Source: Hawksworthiomyces lignivorus (lineage: Eukaryota > Ascomycota > Sordariomycetes > Ophiostomatales > Ophiostomataceae). From it: DNA of 64,000 bases. The notes under the pieces were generated by a model. That model was not told the DNA's origin. It did not search any database and saw only the letters and a program-made list of their open reading frames with translations. Shown here in pieces: positions 1 to 14,290 of this stretch (its first letter is position 1; every line of letters begins with the position of its first letter). A program made the position numbers and the translations under genes. Location: contig NTMA01000098.1 in the NCBI GenBank assembly GCA_002917075.1, forward strand, positions 1 to 64,000, written 5' to 3'.

Positions 1-57
1 CCCCCCCTTTTCTTCTCCCCCCCCCACACCTCTTTTTTTTTTATTGCTTTTCTTCAG

Positions 58-220
58 CTGTTACTCTTCTGCTTCTAGTGCTGACATGATCATAGGCAAA
101 TTCCGCGAGCTGCAGCGTCTCACAGTCCAATACGCACGCGTTCTCGACCTGACGGACGCAGACGAGGACGGCGAGGGGGCAGAGGACGGCCCCGGCGACC
201 GCATGGTTGTCGAGTCGTGA
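58..220 (+). CDS. 3' terminal exon of an unidentified gene, truncated by the window edge
   Basis: A pyrimidine-rich tract (about 1-55) leads into two possible 3' splice sites, CAG ending at 57 and TAG ending at 78. They lie 21 nt apart, in the same phase. From either site one frame stays open to TGA at 218-220 and encodes about 46-53 residues, with a helical start (IIGKFRELQRL), an acidic stretch (DADEDGEGAEDG) and the end MVVES. The polypyrimidine-AG signal plus an open frame with coding-like composition make this the last exon of a plus-strand gene lying to the left. I do not recognise the family. It could also be a chance open frame. Confidence 0.4.
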
Positions 221-4643
<4,423 letters not shown>

Positions 4644-4818
4644 TATTTAGCGTTAGTTATGACAGCCTTGAGGGCCATTGGAGCATTAATGGAAGGCAGA
4701 TTTTAATGGTGTCTATGGAATTCAATGAAAAGTGTAATGGGGTCTGCGTCATTATCATATTAGGGTATGCATTTCTGATTTGTGTTCCATTCTTCTCTTT
4801 ATTCTTTGCCACGAAATT

Positions 4819-6827
4819 TCAAGGCTGTTTCTTCCTCCGCCGCACTTCGATCTTGAGATCCACTGGCGGAATGATAGTCTGGCCAAGCCACATTGATTTG
4901 GGCCGCGAGGCTAGAGGTTTGATGTCATAGTTTGTGAAGAGGTAAGCGAGAATCATCTTCATCTCATGCGCAACAAAGAATCGACCAGGGCTGTAGAATT
5001 GTCAGATAATCGTACTTTCATAAGAAAAAGAAAAGACAGAAGAGCATATGTCTTCCCAGGGATGAAGTAGGCACGTGGGTACGTACCAGGCATGCCGACC
5101 ATGGCCAAAGGCGAGGTGGCTGTCGCTCGTGGTGACCATGCCGAGCTGGCGGGCCCGCACCGCATCCGCCGCCCTCTTTGCGTCGTCCGCTCCGTCCCCG
5201 GTGCTGGGAGCAGCAGCCGCCGCCTCGTAGGCTTCCCGCATGCGAGCATACCGGAAGGCGTCGTATGCGTTTGGGTCCTCGTACAGGTCCGGGTCGTGGT
5301 GCGTGCCGGCCAGGTTGAGCATCAGAAAGCCGCCGTACGGGGCGTGCCAGCCCTCGGCGGCGTTGGTGATGCCGCCGGGGGCGATGACTTTCCGCTTCAC
5401 GAGGGACGTGGCAAAGTTGCTGACGCGCATGCTCTCGCGGATGGCGCTGTCGGTGCGCCACAGGCGGGCAAGCGCCGTCTTGGTCCAGTGCTGGGCGTCG
5501 CCGGTGCCGGCGCGCCTGCCTTCGCCGTCTTCCCTGCGCACGCGCTCCACCTCCTCGCGGATGCCGTCAATGTACGCGCGGTCCGGGCTCGCGGTCAGCA
5601 GGTCGATCAGCACGTAGAAGCCCGTGATGACGGTGGTGTGGATGGCGGCGAACTCGACGGGCAACAGGCGCTTGGTGATGGCGACGGGCTCGAGCTCGGC
5701 GGCGCGGCCCTCGGCCTGCGCCATGCGGATGTGCCAGGTGATGTAGTCCTCGTTGGGGACGTCGCCGCTGCTTTTAGAGTCGTCGGCGGCCGTCATGATG
5801 CGCAGGCGCTCGCGGACCACGGGCTCGAGCAGGGCGTGGATGGTGCGCCAGAGCCGCCAGTTGGGGATCTGGGTCAGGCGGCCGACTAGCGGGTGCAGCA
5901 GCTTCGGAAACAGGTTAAGCAGGAAGCTGTTGGCCACCACGGTGTCGGCAAAGCGCACGACGGCGTCGAGGAACCGCTTGTCGCGGCACACGGCCGGGCC
6001 CGCCAGCAGCAGGTTGGTCACGCGCGGCGCCATGGCCAGCCAGGCGTCCCACAGGTTGACGGCGCGCCATTCATCCTCTGCCGCGGCGGCATCGGCGCCG
6101 AACGCAGCGTCCACGACCGCAGCGACCTCGTCCTCGATGGCCGGTAGCAGGCCCGGCAGGTGGCGGGCCAGGTTGCGGTGGACGACGCGGATGTGGAAAT
6201 CGTCGTCGACGGGCGGCGGCGGCGCCCCGCCGTGGCGCTGGTGGTGGGCCCGCGTGTGCGCGTGCGCGTCAAAGATGAAGTTGTACTCGCCGTAGAGCAC
6301 GTCGTCGTGCGACTCATGGGTGGACAGCACGTGGTCCGGGAGGTCCAGCATCCAGGCCGTCTGGCTACGGGGCACGACAATCTCCTGGGGCCGGGACGCC
6401 GCGGAGGGCACCACAAAGGCCCGGCCTTGCTTGGAGTACTGAGAAGAAGAGGAGTCAGCAGCTGACACTAGGGCACAAGTTGTAAAAAAAGAGAGAAGAG
6501 TACCTTCTTGTAGCCTTCGTCCACCCAGGCATTAAAGTAGAAAACATAGCCGACCCAGTTGCGCAGCGTGGCCAGTGGGCTGTCGCCGTAACCCACACGC
6601 GGCAGGGATGCGGGATAACGCGGTTTGAGAGCAAAATCAGCCAGGAAAGCGGCGACAAGAAAGGCGGCGACCGCTACGGCCAGACGGGCAACGGTCAAGC
6701 GCGCCGTAAAGGCCAGTAAGCCATCGAGCAACCCAGCCAGAAGGCAGGAAGCATAAGCTGCTGTGCCGGCTACGAGAGATGTTGGCGGCGACGGTGAGAG
6801 AAATGAAGAAGAGAAGCAGGTGGCCAT
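4819..6827 (-). CDS. Cytochrome P450 monooxygenase, membrane-anchored
   Basis: Exons on the minus strand: 6827-6504, 6438-5087 and 4990-4819, 615 residues. The ATG at 6827 opens a hydrophobic N-terminus (roughly residues 15-65, more than one segment possible) expected to anchor the protein in the ER. The I-helix reads FAAIHTT (near 370) in place of the common AGxDTT; this variant occurs in fungal families that include ent-kaurene oxidases. The ExxR motif is ESMR (near 441). The heme loop FGHGRHACPG puts the iron-ligating Cys at 559. The second intron (5086-4991) splits exactly this Cys codon (TG|C), which confirms the junction. The first intron is 6503-6439. The substrate cannot be predicted and there are no biosynthetic neighbours. 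The stop lies 175 bp from that of the convergent beta-galactosidase. Confidence 0.9.
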
Positions 6828-8737
6828 GCCGCAGCGGAGGTTTTGTGTGAGCAGCTTTTGATGCGGCTCACTATTATTGGACTGGCATGCGCTGAGAGAG
6901 CGGTCCTGTGAATCTTATACAGAATGGCGTCGCTCTAGTTGGCAGCTAAGTGCAATACGAGCTGACGATATCTTGAGCTAGGGATGACAATTATCTTGTT
7001 GTCTATTCATCGTAGCCAGTTTTTGCTAAATCGGTAAATATAATTGTATCTCAATCAAGCAAAGGGAGGTTGAGAGAGAAGAAAAGGTGGGAGCACGCTT
7101 CTTTTTCATAGACGAAGGAAAATAGATAATCGGTTTTCTTAAGCGAGTGTTCGCATTTGACAGTGCACATCCGAGCGGATTGGGACTATTTTCTTAAAGA
7201 TTTATCGGGTTGTTTCAGTCAATCAAGTCTCCGAAGCCAAGTAAGCAGCTGTGATGACGACGTTGGTGTAAGTAAGACACGATCCTCCTAGCAAAGGGGA
7301 CGGTGGGGTGGCATACTACTAAGTCAGGTACATGAGGTAGGTAGATAAAGCAAGACTTAAGGAGGGACAGGACACGGCAGCTCTTCAGAGCACAGATCGC
7401 GAAATAGTACGCTCCCGTTACATCTTGGTAGGACGGAGCAATCTGTCTTACTTTCAGAAGTGTGGCTATTCATGTGTACATGGGGCTACACTGCAGACTT
7501 CTGAAGCATGTGTACATTCGCAGATAGAAAGCTGTTTCTATTCTCTACTTATTTGGCCTCAGTACAGGCTGCCATCGGAAAAGCTTTCGCATCCGTATTC
7601 GTTACCTACTACTTGGCTTTTTTTTCACTAGGGTAGCATCCTATGTGCTTGGAAGCAGATCCATGGTATGATAATACCAAGAGGCTAGGATGTTTAAACG
7701 TTTTGGTCAGAAGAAAAACCCACAGACACGGACAGACTGACACGGCACCAGAGAAGGAGAAGTAGGTCTTGTAGTAGCTTGCGACGAATGGGAAGACACG
7801 GAAAGCCAGTTAAACGCTTTGATGTAGTCCTTTTCTCTCGTTTATTGCTGGACGTTTAGTTTCGTTTCAAAACGACAGAAAAGGGGCTAGCAAGCATCAC
7901 AGACATTTGAGACGAAAAAGACAGAGATAGTCCACTTGGACGCTACATTAAGATGCGGCTTATTTCATTTCTATTGTCGCTTTGCCGACTTCCTCTACGG
8001 AATATTTTCGTTATAATTCATTCGCTCATGCTGAGATTCAAGTGCTACAATGCAAAGGAAAATATGTTTATGGAGCAAACAAAAACAATCACAAAGTCAC
8101 AAGCCCCACCAAGAAGGGGGTACTGCCCATAAGAGCATCAGAGGATAGAGGATACCAAGAGCCTAGTAGCTATGAAACTTATGAGCTTCATTCCTACACC
8201 AATACGGAGTTCAGATGAGTAGTAAAAGGCCAGGCTCTTACGGTTGTCTAGTACATTCGGTCAGCGCATAGGCTTCTAAAACTCGCCCTGACTGGCGGGT
8301 TCTCCGAGTATCTACAAGTAGATCAAGCATTCTGTTAGCAGACACTGAAGGGAAGCAGACCGCCCCTTTGAGCAAGAGAAGATGATAGAATAATGCACAA
8401 ACGTTGCCAACTCTGGTATTACGAAACACAAGCAAAGGCGTAGAAATTCAAAAAAGAATATGCAAGTAAATCGTCTTGACTAGGTGGCTTTCGCTATCTG
8501 GCCGCATATTGTCACAGATCTGGTCATTGCCAAAATCTACAGCCCATACCTTCGCTTGCAGCTACGGCTGCTAGAATGTCTTCTCGTGGAGAAATTGTAA
8601 GGCACTGCTTCTGTGTTTGTTATTTTGTATTTACTTTTTTTCTAGCTCATTGTAGCTAGCGGCAATGCTTGTCTATAGGACGTAATCTGAGAATAGATCA
8701 ATATAGGCAAATAAGACAAAGGCACTATCGATCCTTG
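6828..8737. other. Intergenic, no gene recognised
   Basis: About 1.9 kb of AT-rich, frequently stopped sequence between the P450 start and the 3' end of the succinyl-CoA ligase-like gene. Only short open frames without family resemblance occur here. It should hold the P450 promoter and the neighbour's 3' UTR. Confidence 0.5.
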
Positions 8738-11012
8738 CTACGGCTCCCGAGACAGCTCAATGGCTTTGGCAGCCGCTTCTTGGAAGCTGTCGTAGGCGAA
8801 CAGCGGCAGGCCGCTCTCCTGGATGATCTTCTGGCCCTCGGCCTCGTTGGTGCCGCGGATGCGCACGACCACGGGCACGGTGACGTTGGTCTCCTGGAAG
8901 GCGAGCAGCACGCCGCGGGCGATCATGTCGCCAAGGGTCAGGCCGCCAAAGACGTTGACAAAGATGACGCGGACGCGGGGGTCCTGCAGCAGCACGGCGA
9001 AGCACGTCTTGACCGTCTCGCTGGTGGCCTTGCCGCCGGTGTCGAGGAAGTTGGTGGCCTGCCCGCCGAGGCCGGCCAGCGCGTCGACCGTGTTCATGGC
9101 TAGGCCGGCACCGTTGACGAGCGTGCCGATGCGGCGGTCGGCGGCGGCGCTCGCGTCTGCGCTCGCCTCCGCATCCGCATCGCCGCCGAGCTTGACATAG
9201 ACGATGCCGGCGCCCTTGGCCTCAGTCTCCTGTGGGTCCTCGCCCTGGCCGGGCGCGGCGGCGGCGGCCAGCGCGGCGGCGTCACTGTCGCCGGCGGCCT
9301 GGCGCTGCGCGAGGGCGACGTCGTCGAGGCCGACGCGGGCCTGCACGACCTTGAGGTCTGCCAGGCGCGGCACGACGGCCGCCTCGACCAGAAAGGCCTG
9401 CTGCTCGAGGAACGTGGCGCAGAGGGCGGCGAGTAGCCGCCGTAGCGTGTCGGCGTACGACTGGTCTAGCTGCAGGTGGGCGGCCACGCGGGCGACGAGC
9501 TGGTCGTCGACGGCGGCGGCGCCGCGGCCGTAATCAAAGGGGAAGCGGCGGACGTCGGCGCCAGCAAAGCCGGTCGCCGCCGTGGCTGCGCGGACATTAG
9601 GCGATGCGAGCACGCAGGGGCTGCGGGCGGCGCGGTCGATGCTGATGGCGACGTAGCGCTGGGCGCCGTGGCCCGAGTAGGTGGCGGCGTTGACGTCTTT
9701 CTTGCGGAGCAGATCAAACGAGGCGTCCTGGCCGAGATAGACGGAGCGTCTCTGGTCGGCCGCGCGGAGCAGCGGCAGCCGCGCGACAGACGGCCTCACC
9801 GTGCCTCTTCCTGCCCTAATAGCCGTGTGCATGCCGCGCCGCTGCGTGGCGCCGCCGAGCTGGCCAAAGAGCCCGCTACCACTGCTGCTGTCTGTCAGGC
9901 CGTCTCTGGCGGCGAGCCGCGCCTTGATGGCCTCGCCAAACTTCTCGGGGTGGTCGACGATCGTCGCGCCGGCCGCCAGCAGGGCGTCGATCTTCTCCTG
10001 CGGGCTCGGCTCGCCCGGCAGCGTGAAGGCCCCGGCGTGGCCCATGATGCGGCCGGGCACGCTGTGCGTGCCAGCCACGAGAGCGACGATGGGCCTGCAC
10101 AATTGTCAGGACGCATGATCAAAAAATGGGGGGGGGGGGGGGGGGCATATTGTCTTACTTTGGGTTCGGCTCGCGGCGGTGGTACTCGCGGATCCACGCG
10201 GCGGCCTCGAGCTCGCTGGTGCCGCCGATCTCGCCGATCAGGGCGATGGCGTCCGTGTCCGGGTCCCGCGCGAGCACGGCCAGGCCGTCCAGCAGGTCGG
10301 TGCCGGCGACAATGTCGCCGCCGACGCCGATGCACAAGCTCTGGCCGAGCCCTGCGCGCGTCGTGGACGCCACGGCCTCGTAGCTCAGCGTGCCGGAGCG
10401 CGCGGCGATGCCCACGCGGCCGGGTGCAAAGCACGGCAGCGGCTGGAAGCCGATGCGGCACCGACCCACGGCCGAGATGATGCCCGGGCAGTTGGCCCCC
10501 ACCAGGCGCGTGCGCGACTGCGTCCGCAGCACCGCGTGGATCCGCAGCAGCGCGTGCAGCGGCAGGTGCTCCGCCACGGCCACCACCAGCGGCACCTCGG
10601 CCTCGATGGCCTCCTCGATGGCCGCGGGCGCCAGCGCTGCCGGCACGTAGATGCCCGTGGCGTCCGGCTTGAGCTCCTCCATGGCGCGGCGCACGCTCGG
10701 CAGCAGCGGCAGCCCCAGGTGCTCGCCCTCGCGGCCCGGCGTCACGCCGCCCACAATGTTGGTGCCCCAGGCCAGCGATTCGCGGGCGTTGGCCGTCGCC
10801 TGCCGGCCCGTAAAGCCCTGGAAGATGACGCGGGTGTGGCGGCCGATGCGCAGGCGGTCCAGTGTGGCGTCATACGGCGTCGCCGCAGACGACTGCGCAT
10901 CGCTGCCGCCGCCGCTGGATAGGAACCGGCGCGAGCCGGAGCGGTACTTTTGGCAGTAGAGACAGCGCCGGCCCTGTCTCGGCAGCAGCTGGGGACGAGC
11001 GTGCTTCAACAT
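8738..11012 (-). CDS. Mitochondrial succinyl-CoA ligase-like protein, alpha-beta fusion
   Basis: Two exons, 11012-10159 and 10094-8738, 736 residues. The intron (10158-10095, 64 nt) has a CTGAC branch site and an 18-nt C run on the transcribed strand. The Arg-rich N-terminus ending RRFLSS looks like a mitochondrial presequence. Residues about 45-345 match the succinyl-CoA synthetase alpha chain: a CoA-binding fold (FQGFTGRQ, NIVGGVTPG), the ANCPGI block, and MGHAGA with the phosphorylatable His304. Residues about 425-736 match the second half of the beta chain, ending in a normal C-terminal ligase-CoA domain (NGAGLAMNT, NFLDTGG, VNVFGG). The first part of the beta ATP-grasp is missing, and its Mg-binding residues are replaced (Ala524 and Gln536; see findings). 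It is therefore probably not a classical TCA-cycle enzyme but a specialised or non-nucleotide-using relative. The canonical separate subunits would be expected elsewhere. Confidence 0.85.
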
Positions 11013-12014
11013 GACCGGAGAAAAATCGGAGAGCACCAAAAATGGCGAGCAAAAAGAAATGCGAATAATGCTGAAACAAGTCCGGGACGAGCAGTAGAGA
11101 AAAGACGAAACACCGCTATTGAAGTATCTACATAATAAAAAGAGAATTGACTGACGAAATTGGAGACGGGGGAAATATCTCCTCTTGTGAGATTCCCGAA
11201 AAGGAAGTCGTCGATATGTACGTGAGGGAAGGCAGGGCAGACTAAATCCGTTGCCCAGACTCGAAAACGAAAGAGAGAAGCCGAGGCGACTAAGACTTGG
11301 GCCTGGGGAGAGGATGTAAGTGCTCCTCAGCAGAATTCAGTCGATTGCAAACCTGAGGATTTTGACCTCGTCTCTTTATATGCAGCAAATTCGTTCCACG
11401 GCATTCGCAAGTTGCGATAATCGGACAGGACTCGAAGAGGATGCCGGATTACTAAATAAGGCTTCTCCAGAAGAAATAATAGCAAAGACACCGCGCCGTT
11501 AAGAAAAGACGCCAGTCTACATCTACAGGCGCATCGAGGCTGGGGTGGAGGAGAGGAGCTGCAGGAGAATCAACATCAAAGTGGAACGGGCTAGTGGGGA
11601 TGGAGAGCCGTCGCCTAACTCCGCATCTGTCGTGTCTCTGCGCCTGTCATCGACAACAATGGAAAGGCGAGAATGAGCCAAACCTTAAAACTCCTGTAAT
11701 ATCCGGAAAATGGACAGCTGCCATAAGACAAGATTTGATTTGGATTTCTCGGCTGCGAAACCGGCCCTGACTTGGATGCTCTAAGAAGCGCATTGATGTA
11801 GTATTGCTGTCACAGCATGTGACGACACAACTTGGATTTATATGCTTGTACGATTAAGAGGCTCTTTGGGAAACGCACCAATTCAGCCTGACTCTGTTTT
11901 CAAGTCTCCCGGAGTTGAGCTTTTCGATTTTTTTTTCTTCTTTGCTCTCTTTCTATTTACTTTCAAATATCTTACATAAGCAGTTATGATACAATGCTAT
12001 TGCCTCGACTCTCT
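11013..12014. other. Intergenic, no gene recognised
   Basis: About 1 kb between two minus-strand genes. It should contain the promoter of the succinyl-CoA ligase-like gene and the 3' UTR of COX19. No open frame with family resemblance and no repeat was seen. Confidence 0.45.
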
Positions 12015-12500
12015 TCATGTACTTTGTGCTGGCTCGTCTTGCTTGTCGCCTGACTCTTTGAAGCCTAGGTTCTTAAAGTCGTCTTTCGCCATCAAGTTTC
12101 TTTTGTCTGAGTTAGCCAAGGAAGCAGTTCAAGCTTGGAATTGATCCCTTAAATAAGACAATCCTACCTTTCCATTCGACAAGCTAGATAGGACTTGGCG
12201 ACATTCCGACACTCGTCCTCGTTGATTCCTCTGACTTTCTTGATGCAGCTTAAATACTGGATCATGACCTGTTTGCATTCGCCTGATGTTCTGTGTTAGG
12301 GCTTCCTATTCGCTAGAGACTCACTGACTCAAAATAAAATCGCATCTTACCATCGTGGTCCAAGGGAAAGCTGCCTCGTTGAGGACTGAAGAGATTGTTA
12401 GCCTCTCTCGCCAAGGTGTGCAGTTGCAGCCACAAAAAGTAACTTACGGAGTGGGCTTCTGAGCAATTGTTCCCCCTCCGGGACCGCCAAAGGCACTCAT
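12015..12500 (-). CDS. COX19: Cytochrome c oxidase assembly protein Cox19 (twin CX9C)
   Basis: Four small exons: 12500-12448, 12385-12351, 12282-12168 and 12099-12015, giving 95 residues. All three introns (63, 68 and 68 nt) are GT-AG and the frame is continuous. The N-terminus contains the family block QKPTPPQRGSFPLDHDGEC. Two CX9C motifs follow (C-KQVMIQYLS-C and C-RNVAKSYLA-C) with KVRGINEDEC between them, then RMERNLMAKDDFKNLGF. Twin-CX9C proteins are imported into the mitochondrial intermembrane space and oxidised by Mia40; Cox19 helps copper delivery to cytochrome oxidase through Cox11. Length and motif spacing fit Cox19 (about 90-100 residues). Because no exon exceeds 115 nt, long-ORF searches miss this gene. 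It is divergent from DNM1. Confidence 0.93.
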
Positions 12501-14290
12501 GACAATAGCAGCGGGAAAACCGCAACTTTTGCTTCTGCTCTGTTGTTGTGATTTGATTCCTCACCCGTGCCTCCTGCCCCGTTCTCTGCTGTTAACCAGG
12601 CCAATCTCATTCTCTTGGGCAATGTCCTCCGTGGCGAGCTTACAACAATTCTTTCGGCAGGTCACTTCTTTCTGTTTCTCAGTTGACCCTTAGTTGGTAC
12701 CTTGACCCAGATTCTGCTGGTAAATGTGGCTGTCTCCTAGGATCGTCGTCGAATGCGCCTCTGTCTACAGGCGATCAGGGTCTCGTACGTCCCATGAACG
12801 AACATGTGATAAAATAGAAGAAATCTAGCTATTAAAATAATATTCCGCAGTGCCGGAAATCGTGCCACAAAACTGACCAATCACACGCCATCAGCGCAGT
12901 TTAGTGAGAAACGGAAGTCTGTGTGGCGGTCTTCGCCCACAGCGACCAGAGCTACGAAAGCAATCGCCGTGATCGACCAAACGCGATTGCCCGGTTTGGA
13001 CTTGAATCGGAATCAGTTCAGCTCCTACCCTTCTCTGCCCCCGTACTTGTACTTTCCTAGCGCTGCATAGTGCTCAATTTCCATCTTTGTACTTCATCAG
13101 GACTGTCGGAGGAAGGTGCGACAGCGACAATTAAATATGGACGACTAATAACATAGAACAAACATGCCCCGATAAAATAAAGTAAAGCTGAAAGAATGAG
13201 CTAAAGCGCAATAGGACGGTCCTTATAAGCATACCGGTACGCATAGTGTACCTAAACATGCAGAAATCAACCAAAATAAGCATTAAACCAACCAAATTTA
13301 ACCATTTAATAGGTCAGGACCCTTGTCTATATGCGCATAACTCACCTACCCAGAAAGACGGAGAGAACGTCTTATCCCTTTTCTCCTCCCTTTCGTCGAA
13401 CCGTGGAACGGGATGCAACGCGTCTTTTGCTGCGTCTTTGCATTAAACACGTATTTCGTCAGTTCCATTTGATGGGTCTGCCTACATTCACTTTAATCTT
13501 ATTCACGGCTGTTGATCCGCTGCCTTGTACGGCATTTCTAGGCGTCGAATAGGCACGATAGGAAGTGAAAAAAGAAAGCCGAGGACGTCGTTATCGGTAT
13601 CCATCAAACAAGAAGAAACACAGCCAAAAAAAAGAAAAGAAACAAAACAAAACCATCCAAACAAGATCATCTCGTTCTGCCTTTCTCTTCCTTCCCCTTT
13701 CTCATCCCCTTGTCTCCCTTCAATCTATCATTGCTTGTACCTAGTCAGGAGCTTGGCCCCTTGCCCTGTGCCCGTCGGGATCTCTTCTGCCTTTGTCTTG
13801 TACAAAGTAGCTTGCATTTTCGTTGCTTTTCGCCGCCTCTCCACTACTCTGACCCACTCCCTCTATGCGTCTTGGATCTATCCACTCATCATCGATTCGC
13901 GCCTGCTAGGATTCTTCCACTAGGCTTAGTCTCGCTCTTCTGCGCAGCTCAAAAAAAAAGAGAGGAAGAAAAACACACTACCGCTTCTGGCTCTCCGATT
14001 TTGCCTTCTTCTGCTGCTGCAACCTGCACAACCGTCAACTCTGTCCATCTCACCGACGACCTCTCCTCACTGTGCAGGACCTTCGATCTCAGTTCTCTGG
14101 CGAATCGCGTCTCGATACACGACGAAAGGCGAGCCTCTTGGTGCCAAAAATCCCACTCGTCCGATCTCCTTCAAAATAGCTTTCTGCTGAGACCGAACAA
14201 CCGATAACCGGCAGACGCGTTGGCGGCAGCTTCTGGTTCCTGTCTTGTGCAATCACTCCCTCCTCTCGAACCCTCTCCCTGGCCGACGTC
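12501..14290. other. Divergent intergenic region between COX19 and DNM1
   Basis: About 1.8 kb with no recognised gene. The DNM1-proximal part (about 13660-14050) is strongly pyrimidine-rich on the plus strand, as expected for a fungal promoter and 5' leader. Short open frames there lack family resemblance. Confidence 0.5.

Noticed and set aside
5092..5889. 265-codon open frame opposite the P450
   Set aside because: Shadow frame, Val/Gly/Ala-rich, no motif.
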